Origin: Tethya wilhelma
Lineage: Eukaryota; Porifera; Demospongiae; Tethyida; Tethyidae
DNA length: 64,000 bases
Direction of reading: 5' to 3'
Assembly: GCA_964030475.1 (NCBI GenBank)
Contig: CAXIPT010000008.1
Coordinates: forward strand, 1,592,828-1,656,827
Numbering within the stretch: position 1 is the first letter of the stretch; each line of letters starts with the position of its first letter. Below, in pieces: positions 1 through 9,600 of the stretch. The position numbers and the translations under genes were made by a program. The notes under the pieces were generated by a model. That model was not told the origin of the DNA, did no database searches, and saw only the letters and a program-made list of their open reading frames with translations.

Positions 1-56
<56 letters not shown>

Positions 57-68
57 TATGTGTGTGTG
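1..68. repeat. (TG)n microsatellite
   Basis: An almost pure TG dinucleotide run with two TATG interruptions near its right end. It lies in the intron just before the first visible SDR exon, so the rest of that gene is outside the window. Confidence 0.95.
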
Positions 69-81
69 GTCTTTATTGTAG

Positions 82-601
82 ATTGGAGGTCTTTGTCCTA
101 GTTATGGAGCAACAAAAGGTGGTGTTTCAAGTATGACTATAGTATGTGCTAAGGAGCTTGGAAAGTGAGTGCGCAGTGCTAAGCTTATGGTTTCATGCAG
201 TTTCGATCATCAATAATAATGTTTCTGCAGATATGGTATTCGTTGTAATGCAGTTCTTCCAGGCTACATTTTGACTGCTCTTTCTGCTGAAATATCAAAG
301 AGTAGGCTAGATAAGGTGAGTAAACACTCTTTGTTATTGGTTATATTATTTGCTATTCTTGGACTATTTTTTTCAGTTTTTAGGTAGGGTTGCACTTGGA
401 AGGCCAGGTAAACCTGAAGGTAAGTGAACTTGTCAAGGACAGAAGTTTGTGGCAGTGAGTAAGCCCAATATTTGTGTCCATATTTTTTCAACTGCAGAAG
501 TTGGTGAATTGTGTGGGTTTTTAGCTTCGGACAAGAGCAGTTACATCACTGGTGCTTGCATTGAGATCACAGGTGGGCCTAATATCAGTGATATGATGTA
601 A
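82..601 (+). CDS. Short-chain dehydrogenase/reductase, HSD17B8-like (3' part)
   Basis: This is the C-terminal part of a classical SDR NAD(P)(H)-dependent oxidoreductase. The 5' exons lie beyond the left edge. Visible exons are about 82-164, 231-315, 377-419 and 498-601 (TAA), and all junction phases agree. The first exon carries the catalytic YxxxK motif (SYGATKGG). The next has the NAVLPGYI loop after the active site, and the last has the SDR C-terminal core (FLASDKSSYITG..IEITGG). The ITG.(S/C).E(V/I)TGG ending resembles HSD17B8, the mitochondrial 17-beta-hydroxysteroid dehydrogenase / 3-ketoacyl-ACP reductase subunit, more than CBR4. SDRs are hard to assign from one third of the protein, so the subfamily is tentative. 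An AATAAA-type polyadenylation signal lies near 692. Confidence 0.8.
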
Positions 602-1300
602 AAGTGTGTGAGAGATGGAGACTTTCTCTCAGCTACCTCAGTGAATATAAACCACCTAATGCTATAGTCAGTGTGTGAGCCTTCACCACAAAATAAAATG
701 CCCTATTAGGTTATATTGTAATAGTTATTATTGTGTAAACTCAATTGTTTTTCAGGTGGTACTTTCGACTGATAATAACCGTCTAATGAACAGTTACAGA
801 ATACATTAATTTTTATTATGGATAAGAATGTTGCTCATTCCAAAACTATTGTGATTTTATGAAAAATGAAATGATATATAATATTTGTATTTTGTATGTA
901 ACAGTATACCATCAGCAATGTCTAATAGTCTAGGCTACTTACTGTTGTTACTTAGGCTGCCAAAGTAATCAACTTCTTACAGGACATCATTTTGCATCAT
1001 TGTACATTCATTATGCACCCTCTACCATTGGCTGATTGTTTGTGAAGTTCTAATACAATGTCATATGCATACCAAGAAACCTCCAATACAGGTTTGTGCA
1101 TGTACTGAATTGGTACTGAAACTGGTCACAATAATATTGAAAGTCATGTTTATAACAGCTTTGTAACTTGTAAGGCTGACTCTACACACTGACCTTTGTT
1201 TACATATTGGGTGGGTGCATGGGTGTGGCTTGCCAAATGCTCAGATCAGATAATTATCCCTGGACTGACACTCGCAGGTCAGGGTGGCAACTGCAGAGCT
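602..1300. other. Spacer between SDR gene and glycosyltransferase-like gene
   Basis: Holds the SDR 3' UTR with a likely polyadenylation signal near 692 and AT-rich spacer. The reading frame of the next gene is open back to 1196, but a CAG at 1276-1278 could be a splice acceptor of a 5' UTR exon. No other gene is supported. Confidence 0.6.
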
Positions 1301-2797
1301 ATGCTTCCAGCAATGGCACTGAAGAAAAAGAAGAGTCTTTGCTTTTTCTGTGTAATTCTCGTCTCTGTTATTGCAGTGTTATACTTGGAACGCTCGAAGA
1401 GTGCGAGTATTCAGCTTTCAACTCCATGTCCTAAAGACTTGAATCAGGAAAAACGACCCACAGCCTCAGATCTGGTATCATTTTCTAGAATTAAAGACCA
1501 CCATCAGTTTGAAGAAAACCAGAATTGGAAGACTTTCACAAAAGCTCTGAATGAGTACAAGGTGTTTCATAGAAAGAAACTACAACAATTGAAATCCTCA
1601 CCAAATGACAAGAGTGTCAAGACGTTGACATGGGCGTGTACACATAAACGTTGCTCTGGTATGGGTGATCAGCTTCTCAGAAGCCAGTTCTTTCTCCTTC
1701 TGGCCATCATGTCAGATCGGCTCTTCACAATTCACTTCGATAGAGAACTGCAAGAAATGACCAAGTACATCATTCCGAATGAAATAGATTGGACGTATTT
1801 CAATAGGAGTATAGGTATGTGTGATTATTTCCATCATCGTTGTTCTCAGAACTCAAAAGGATTTGAATCCACTTCCATCTGGGGATTTGCATGGAGCCCT
1901 AAGGACTTCACTAATTTTGCCCAATTTCTCTTTGGGGATCTGCAGCATATCACTGTTACTGGTACTGTGTTTGCCGATGTTATGTCAATAGGCAAATCCC
2001 AAGTGAACATGGGTGAACTGATTACCAATGGTTTAAAGAGACTAGGAGTCAAACAGCTTCTATCAGAAACACCGGATGTTACAGTTAATGTTGATCATCG
2101 ACCACTGTACTACACAATGTTTCACAAGCTAGGTGTTGATCACCTGATAGACATTTCTGAGATCAGTGATGGGAAGTTAAAAGCAACAAACGCCTGGATG
2201 TATACAAGTCACGCGATACTTACATATTTGTTTGGATTCTCTCAGTCACTGATCACTGATGTTACAGAGTATCAAAGATCACTTGATTTATACAACAAAG
2301 ACTATCTAGCCATCCATGTTCGGACTGGTTTTATAGGGACAAAAGATGAGGAGAGTTTAAGTTTTCAGTACCTTTTCAATGGGTATAAACTATTCACTGA
2401 GCCAAATGATTGGAAATGTATCATTCAACACGGAATAGATTTACGAGACAAGACATTAGATTCAAATGCACCCATTTATCTTAGCACAGATTCATACCTG
2501 GTACGGGACATGGTTCTGAAGGATTTTAGCGACAAGCATATCGTGTTTGGGGACTTATCACTAGTACATTCAAGAAACAAGCACACTGAATGTGGGTCTA
2601 AGCCTAAAGACATGTGGTATGAGTTTTTTACGCTGGCAAATGCTAGTAGAATTGTTCATGGAAAGAGTGCTTTTGCAATGAGTTCGTCATTTCTCAAACC
2701 GATTCCACATTCATTTCATTCATGGATATTCGATGATATCAAAGAGAATTGCTTAGCATCTCACATTGCTGGTCATACATATTGTATTTGTTCATGA
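1301..2797 (+). CDS. Type II membrane protein with fucosyltransferase-like motif
   Basis: A single-exon protein of 498 residues if it starts at 1301. The frame is open from 1196, but only the later ATG puts a basic stretch (KKKK) directly before a hydrophobic anchor at residues 13-28, the layout of Golgi type II glycosyltransferases. The lumenal part has a CSGMGDQLLRSQFFLLLA segment near residue 120 and an AIHVRTGFIGTKDEE segment near residue 338. GxGD..LR followed later by H(I/V)RTG is the pattern of the GT-B fucosyltransferase superfamily (POFUT, FUT8 and NodZ types), where the HxR arginine contacts GDP-fucose. Several cysteines suggest secreted disulfides. I do not recognise a named orthologue. 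Donor sugar and acceptor are inference, and another GT-B activity is possible. Confidence 0.6.
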   Translation: MLPAMALKKKKSLCFFCVILVSVIAVLYLERSKSASIQLSTPCPKDLNQEKRPTASDLVSFSRIKDHHQFEENQNWKTFTKALNEYKVFHRKKLQQLKSSPNDKSVKTLTWACTHKRCSGMGDQLLRSQFFLLLAIMSDRLFTIHFDRELQEMTKYIIPNEIDWTYFNRSIGMCDYFHHRCSQNSKGFESTSIWGFAWSPKDFTNFAQFLFGDLQHITVTGTVFADVMSIGKSQVNMGELITNGLKRLGVKQLLSETPDVTVNVDHRPLYYTMFHKLGVDHLIDISEISDGKLKATNAWMYTSHAILTYLFGFSQSLITDVTEYQRSLDLYNKDYLAIHVRTGFIGTKDEESLSFQYLFNGYKLFTEPNDWKCIIQHGIDLRDKTLDSNAPIYLSTDSYLVRDMVLKDFSDKHIVFGDLSLVHSRNKHTECGSKPKDMWYEFFTLANASRIVHGKSAFAMSSSFLKPIPHSFHSWIFDDIKENCLASHIAGHTYCICS

Positions 2798-3050
2798 TAA
2801 TAGACTAATGATGAATATTCCAATCATCAATTGAGAGATAAAAATTAATAATGGCTGCAGTGATTGTACTAGTAGTAGCTCTGCATGGGAAAACACTGTA
2901 TAATTGGGTTGCAAAATTGGCGACCTTGTACCTGCCATGCATGTTAGCTCCATTTTCTGGGCATGCGCATGACTGGTCAAGAGGAATGCGATCACTTGTG
3001 TGAATTTGTCACCTTGAAGCATTAGATCTGTGTTTTGGTTCTGTGGAAGC

Positions 3051-3086
3051 ATAGATATTATACATTACGTAGTGTATAATATCTAT
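3051..3086. repeat. 36-base near-perfect palindrome
   Basis: The two 18-base halves are reverse complements with one mismatched position, centred on TACGTA at 3066-3071. There is no loop, so it could extrude as a cruciform. It ends about 45 bases before the inverted-repeat element and may be a separate small insertion. Confidence 0.8.
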
Positions 3087-3129
3087 GGTGGAAGTTGGTT
3101 CACCTGGCGAGCTGGCCAGTTCTAAAATA

Positions 3130-4076
3130 GTAAAACGGGGTAATTCGGGACGCGGGGTAATTTGGGACACTTCCGGGTTGTACCTCCTCCTGGCTGAAAA
3201 CAAGGAAAGCTACCAGGATGGTTTGGTGTCACATTTATAGGGACATACCCTAGCTACAATGTACCAAAGACTCACACTGGTTGCAACTCTACTTCGTAGT
3301 TAAACAGTTGTTTTTCCTGGATACCTCTTACGCGAAATTGACCGTTTACTGGTAAAAAACATTACAATGTTAAATTTTTAGGACAGAAAACTACTAAGCA
3401 TTCGACCAAAAGATTATCTTCTCTACCTGATATCACAAATTTATCTTCATGGCTACTGCACACGAAGAGTTAGCAGCGCTGCAGCGTCAAAAGCGAGCAC
3501 ATCCATAGAAAGTGGGCGGGGCTGTTAGGGAGAATCAGCTATTATTCCTCTCCACCGTGTGATACAGCTCTACAATCTCTTCATACATACATCTATAGCT
3601 TAATTTCATCTTCTTACACATATTCTGGTACTAAATGACCAAATTATAAAAATAGAATCACATACACAGCACTTTTATAATATTTTTCTATTAATTTCTG
3701 TATACTTCCAATAAACTCGGCCACATGATGAAGATGAATTTGTTTCAAGCTCGACTTTCAGTCCAGGTAAATTGAAGGGAGTCTGAAGTGCCTGATTCTT
3801 CGTTTTCACTGCTTTGAATCACTCCAATCCTGACAAATGGCATGCGTCCCAAATTACCCCGCACCCTTATTATTTCGCTAAATTAGAGAGCTGTTAGTTA
3901 AACTGCTCACTGCACACAAAGCACTAGGCCCAGCAACTTCAGGTTTGCATTTCTAAAACTAGGTACATTATAGTTTAGTTCTGCAGTATTAGTTTCCAGA
4001 TAAGTCTGCTACTGCCGAAATAAAACTAGACATAAATTGGAAGACCGAAAGAGTGTCCCAAATTACCCCGTTTTAC
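3130..4076. mobile_element. Non-autonomous inverted-repeat DNA transposon (MITE-like)
   Basis: The left end begins GTAAAACGGGGTAATTCGGG and the right end is its reverse complement with one difference (TTTGGG). The core GGGGTAATTYGGGAC occurs again just inside the left end (about 3154-3169) and inverted near 3846-3861, giving four copies in two orientations. No transposase is visible. The longest sensible frame inside is a 19-codon run from 3449. Target-site duplication is unclear. A non-autonomous element of an unassigned DNA-transposon family is the simplest reading. Confidence 0.65.
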
Positions 4077-4306
4077 CTTACAGTGGCTGTAAGAGGTGCG
4101 AACCTGGTGGACTGCTGGAGAGTATAGTTGAATGTAAGTCTGTCACAATTCAAGTCACTTCAAGTGTATAGCTATACAATCATGCATAGACCTATAATAA
4201 ATTATATTTGTGGTACTATTGTTCATTTCAATCAAGAAACATTGTCTGTACCATAGCTATCAGGCATCAATGACATGGTACCACTGTCTGATTCTCTCCA
4301 GTTATA

Positions 4307-6307
4307 ATGTTTGGAAGCAGTATAATGGGAACTATGTCTGTCATTCTCCTACTCTCAACAGTACTCATGTCATCAGCTCAAATGGTATATGCAGAACCTG
4401 TTCGTGTCTGCATCTGTGCTAATGACCAACCTAACTGTGAGAGCCCCCAACCAATCTACATGGTCAACAAAGGAGAAACCTTCACTATATCAGCCGTCAC
4501 TGTGAATCAAAATGACAATTCTGTTCCAGCATCAGTAAGAGCATTCATCCCCTCAAACCTTGGTGGACTGGCTATAGGAGAGTACATCCAGGACACGTCA
4601 TCAAATTGCACACAGCTGAACTACACAATTGATTCCACGCAGGATTCAGAACAGCTTGAGTTGATTCCTGAGAGTGAGTTTAGTAATACTACTCGTACTG
4701 TAGTGAATGTATCGTTCCTTCCTTGCGACTGTCCCATGGGTTTTGTCAAGAGTACAGACCAGTCTAGTTGCACCTGTGAGTGTGATCCATGTCTCTATCC
4801 TGACTACATTGCTGACTGTTCTCTTGATAACTCTTCCGTCAAAATCAGAAACGACGTCTGGATTAGTTTTACTGATGAAGTCAACAATAACTACATGTCC
4901 CAGAACAGGTGTCACTATCTTGCCCATCCCAATTGCCCATTCAATTATTGTCTACAGTCTACAGTAACTGATCCCAACTGGATTAATCTCAACTCACCTG
5001 CTTTCTCCGATCTACAATGTTCTTTCAATCGTACCAGGAAGCTTTGCGGGTCCTGTCAAGATGGATTAAGTCTGACTCTTGGCTCTTCACGTTGCCAGTC
5101 TTGTTCTAATCAGTGGCTAGGGTTAATCATTGTGTTTGCTCTTGCTGGTCTAGCACTAGTTTCTTTTATAGTATTCTTCAATCTAACTGTGGCAGTGGGT
5201 ACAGTCAATGGTATGATCTTCCATGCCAACATCCTCAAAGTGAATTCGATTTCCTTCTTTTCATCACAAGCACCAAACTTCTACACTATATTCATTGCGT
5301 GGATCAACCTCGACTTTGGATTTATAACATGCTTCTTCAATGGATTGGACAGCTATGCTAAAGTGTGGTTGCAACTAGTATTTCCTACTTATGTCATACT
5401 TCTTGGCATTTTCTTAATAGTTGCTTGCAAGTGCTCCAAAAGAATTTCCAAACTCTTTGCTCAACGAGACCCTGTCGCAGTTTTGGCAACGTTGATTTTG
5501 CTTTCGTACACCAGGTACGTTCGATTTATCAAATCTTCATTTTCATCTACAACCCTGGCATACCCTGATGGTACACGAGAACGAGTATGGTTAGTTGATG
5601 CCAACATTGGTTTCCTTCAAGGGAAGCACATTCCTTTGTTTGTGGTGGCCCTTGTTATTCTGTTGCTGGGAGTTGTGTATACATTCCTCATCCTCTTTTA
5701 TCATTGGCTTCACCCTTTAATCTCCTGTAAACAGTTGTTAAGCTTCAAAGCAAAATTAGATCAGTTTATGAAGACATACCATGCTCCTTACGATTCAAAG
5801 TACCTCTTTTGGACCGGAGTGCTACTCTTGACTCGTGATCTGCTCTACCTTACTGCTGTTTTAACCACTGACAACGTGTCAGCTATATTTCTTGCCATCG
5901 TCGTCACATCGATGTTTCTTGTGATGTTCAAGTTATCACTCCCTTCTAAGGTTTACACGTTGTGGGTGCTAGATTTTCTTGAAAACTCTTACATTTTCAA
6001 CCTCATGATGTGTTTCATTGGTGCTCTGTACATTCGTGAAGTCAACATGGGAAGTGCTGCAGTTCTTGCCTTAGTGTCTGACTCGTTAGCATTCCTTACA
6101 TTCCTAGGAATCCTTGTCTTTCATACATATGACTTTTTGGTTCCAAAAAGAATAAAAAGTAGGATTGAATCATTTGTTGAAAAGAAAATATCATTTTTCC
6201 TTAAAAAGCCTAAAGTCGAAAAGAAGACCTCACTGGCCGATATCAGCACACCAGCAAACAAATCTGAAAATACGCTGGAAGAGTCCAATATGGACAACAA
6301 GCCTTGA
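4307..6307 (+). CDS. Cys-rich multipass membrane protein, unassigned receptor/channel-like family
   Basis: A single-exon protein of 666 residues. Residues 1-29 form a signal peptide. About 240 extracellular residues follow, with many cysteines and N-x-S/T sites, closing with a Cys cluster (CGSCQDG..CQSC) just before the first membrane span near residue 270. Eight or nine hydrophobic segments then run to about residue 620. They include a polar-containing span (FIAWINLDFGFITCFF, DSYAKVWLQLVFPTY) and the conserved-looking VLATLILLSYTRYVRFI. The tail is lysine-rich and cytosolic. The layout resembles large invertebrate families with an extracellular Cys-rich domain on a 7TM/TRP-like core, but no signature (GPS, rhodopsin DRY, pore helix) is clear. 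Function is unknown. The start codon places the signal peptide at the N terminus. Confidence 0.8.
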   Translation: MFGSSIMGTMSVILLLSTVLMSSAQMVYAEPVRVCICANDQPNCESPQPIYMVNKGETFTISAVTVNQNDNSVPASVRAFIPSNLGGLAIGEYIQDTSSNCTQLNYTIDSTQDSEQLELIPESEFSNTTRTVVNVSFLPCDCPMGFVKSTDQSSCTCECDPCLYPDYIADCSLDNSSVKIRNDVWISFTDEVNNNYMSQNRCHYLAHPNCPFNYCLQSTVTDPNWINLNSPAFSDLQCSFNRTRKLCGSCQDGLSLTLGSSRCQSCSNQWLGLIIVFALAGLALVSFIVFFNLTVAVGTVNGMIFHANILKVNSISFFSSQAPNFYTIFIAWINLDFGFITCFFNGLDSYAKVWLQLVFPTYVILLGIFLIVACKCSKRISKLFAQRDPVAVLATLILLSYTRYVRFIKSSFSSTTLAYPDGTRERVWLVDANIGFLQGKHIPLFVVALVILLLGVVYTFLILFYHWLHPLISCKQLLSFKAKLDQFMKTYHAPYDSKYLFWTGVLLLTRDLLYLTAVLTTDNVSAIFLAIVVTSMFLVMFKLSLPSKVYTLWVLDFLENSYIFNLMMCFIGALYIREVNMGSAAVLALVSDSLAFLTFLGILVFHTYDFLVPKRIKSRIESFVEKKISFFLKKPKVEKKTSLADISTPANKSENTLEESNMDNKP

Positions 6308-6607
6308 CAGGTAACTTACCAGCCATTATAAACATTGCAATAGCAAGATTGTAAACTTAAATTTGTCTAACAGTCGTGAAATTTTCTTTTGTTATATGCA
6401 ACATTATAATGTATCAGCATGGCATAATATGTAAACATATGCTGCAATACAATGTCATAATAATCTCAATAATTATGAAGATATTACAATAATTATTTTT
6501 CAGTTTTGATTATAGCATATCATTAATTAAAAACAATCACTAGCCTGTACTTTTTTTTTTGCCAAAACACAACAAAACTATATACAATAACTTTGTTCCA
6601 ACTTTTA
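6308..6607. other. Convergent 3' flanks
   Basis: AT-rich sequence between the 3' ends of the membrane-protein gene (+) and the AAA+ ATPase gene (-). It probably holds both 3' UTRs. No other gene is seen. Confidence 0.6.
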
Positions 6608-9600
6608 TCAATTGTAAATCCTAGCAGTTTCAGAATCTTGCCTCCTAAAGCCCATCCTAGTGGTGGTCTTCCCAATCTCCTCCTCTACAGCTTCTTCAAG
6701 ATCTTGCATCGTGATCTTACGGTTCTCTGAATGGGATAAAAGTCACAGGTATGACTACACACAATCAACACTCAACAAATGCATGATGTGTATAAAGGCC
6801 CACTTTTGGAGTCATGGACAATGTATAGTCTAGTCCTAGACCCTGCCTTTTCCCCCATTTTTCGCTGGGCGGAAAAGGCGGGGTCTAGGACTAGACTAGA
6901 CAATTTATTGGAAAAATCTTGAGATCTATATAGCTGGGATTTGGACCCAGATCTTTCAAACTCTGTTCTTACCCTTGAGCTACTAGACGTCACAGGCATT
7001 AGAGCAGAGAATAATAGTATAATATTATATTACTATTTATAAACATTAGTTGACTTCCAAACCAGACCTCAAGGCCTACATGTAATGGCATGATCTGCAT
7101 GATGCAAATACATGACCAGCATGTTCTTCCCAACACAATAAATGTGCCATGTACTGCAGAGTATTTACTACAGCTCACCTTCTCCTCTGAGAGCAGCCCG
7201 AGAAGCAGCTCTAAACACTGCAGACTTAATGTTACCTCCTGTCATCTCTGAGTGAGCAAGGCGATCAAACTCAACATCATCAGAAATGGGAGCCTCCTCG
7301 GGAATGATCAACTGGAAGGAGTGATACAATTCATGGGTGTGAGTGAATAATTATTATAGTGGCTCTGCCTTTACCTTCCAGAGCTTGACTCTGAGTCGTT
7401 GTGGTGGGACGTCCATCTGAAGGACGTACCTGAGTCTCCTGAAGAAGGCCTTGTCAATGTTGTCTATGAGGTTGGTTGTGAGGATGATGATACCAGGGAA
7501 CCTCTCAATGTGGTAGAGGAGAACACCAACGTCAACGTTAGCGTAGCGGTCAGTGGAAGAACTGCACACATGTGAGACAAAATGAAATAGTCATACATGT
7601 ACTCATAACAATTTCTATAGTGTGTATCCGAGGTAGAACAAAATTCGATAGAATGAACAATTCCACTACCAAGTCATAATTATTCCAAATACCTCATTCC
7701 AGTTCGTTGTCCAAAGAGCCCTTCTGCCTCGTCAAAGACAAGAATGGCATCTTGATGCCTAGCCTCTTGAAAGATGGCATCAATGTTCTTTGTGCTCTCC
7801 CCAACCCATTTGCTCAACAGCTCTCCACAGTTGACCACCTTGAGAGGTTTTCCAACCTCATAGCCAATAGCCTCTGCCACCATGGTCTTGCCAGTGCCAG
7901 GATGACCGTGGAGCAGGATGGTGAGGCCTTGATGGTTGCGCTTGGCAAAGCCCCACTGACCAAAGAGGACAGCCCTGCAATTAGGACATGCTCATTATAC
8001 AACAAACATTGTGGTATTCCTCTCATTTCAACGTTCTGTATACATCTAATGCTTTAACTATGCAAATTGTATGGTGCATACAATGAACACCAGCACTGTA
8101 GTAGTGTATACCTTGCTTTTTCAAACTGCACTATCTCCTTGAGTTGCTTCAAGACGCTCTCCTCAACAATGACCTCATCGAGGCCCGAGTGAGGAACCAC
8201 ACGGCGATCAAAGTCCTTCATTTTGAGCCTCCCCCTTAACTGCAAGTTAGCCCCCTGGAGCAAATCCTTCTGACAAACGACAGGGTTTTCCCCATCTCTA
8301 GAAACGGCAATGGACAGAGCAGAGAGAATGGCATTCTTAATGAAACCACCAGTCAGCTCAAAACGAAGAGCAAGGTCATTCTGTACAAATACAGACATAT
8401 AATACAAGATGAACACCATTCATGAACGCACACAGAATTCAATAGCCTTGTTTACACACACTCTTTAAGGTGTACTATACCCAATGCGACTTGTGTGCAA
8501 ACACTTCCAATGCACATTCTAAACCAGTTTGGAGTAATGCAGATTGGAGTGTGTAAATGGAGCTAATGACAACATAAATGAGGCCTATTTCCGACCTACC
8601 AGCTCAATGTCATCGGCCAGTTTCATCTGCTCTGGCATGTGTGACTCCCAGATGGCCTTCCGAAGGAGGTGATCAGGCTGACGGAATTCAATGGCGATCA
8701 TGATCCTCCTGTGCATGGCCTCATCAAGGTCATAAGGTCGATTGGTAGCAAGAATAATGAGACCATCATGCCTGAAACAATACACACCATGAACACCACT
8801 AAACTTGAGAAAGTACTAGTATAGTCACAATACTTGCTTCACTATGATTTGGCAAGGTCAGTGAAACATTACATATTTTGTGTTAGTACATGTAGAGTAC
8901 CTACACTAGGGTCTTCGATAATACTACAAGTGAACTATAGTGGTCTCACCTCTCAATCTCAGTGAGAAGGAGGTTCACCTGATGACCTCCCATTTCCCTT
9001 GACTCAAAAATGGCCTCACACTCATCAAAGAACAAGATGGCATCATTGATCTTTGCCTCGCGGAAGATGAACTTAAAATTTTCACCAGCCGACATCACTC
9101 CCAGAGAAGGAAAATTGATCAAGAGCACCTGGAAGAGAAAAAAATACATTCTTTTACTTGTGTTCATCAATGGGACTGGCCATGAATCTTTTAGGGCACA
9201 ACAAAACTATAGCCACTGCATCAGTAAGAAGCTTTTATATATTAGTGTGTATCCGAGGTAGAACAAAATTCGATAGAATGAACAATTCCACTACCAAGTC
9301 ATAATTATTCCAAATACCTCATTCCAGTTCGTTGTCCAAAGAGCCCTTCTGCCTCGTCAAAGACAAGAATGGCATCTTGATGCCTAGCCTCTTGAAAGAT
9401 GGCATCAATGTTCTTTGTGCTCTCCCCAACCCATTTGCTCAACAGCTCTCCACAGTTGACCACCTTGAGAGGTTTTCCAACCTCATAGCCAATAGCCTCT
9501 GCCACCATGGTCTTGCCAGTGCCAGGATGACCGTGGAGCAGGATGGTGAGGCCTTGATGGTTGCGCTTGGCAAAGCCCCACTGACCAAAGAGGACAGCCC

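Larger units (their letters stand above)
2798..4306. other. Intergenic spacer with repeats
   Basis: About 1.5 kb between two single-exon genes. It holds a 36-base palindrome (3051-3086) and an inverted-repeat element (about 3130-4076), listed separately. Short open frames here carry no recognisable domain. Confidence 0.7.

Noticed and set aside
7707..8057. 116-codon plus-strand frame in the duplicated block
   Set aside because: Antisense of the second AAA domain exon. It appears twice only because the block is duplicated.
8950..9128. Second set of AAA exons (unit A) as extra domains of a longer protein
   Set aside because: Exon phases do not fit. Joining unit B to unit A gives a stop after two codons, so the protein model uses one copy only.
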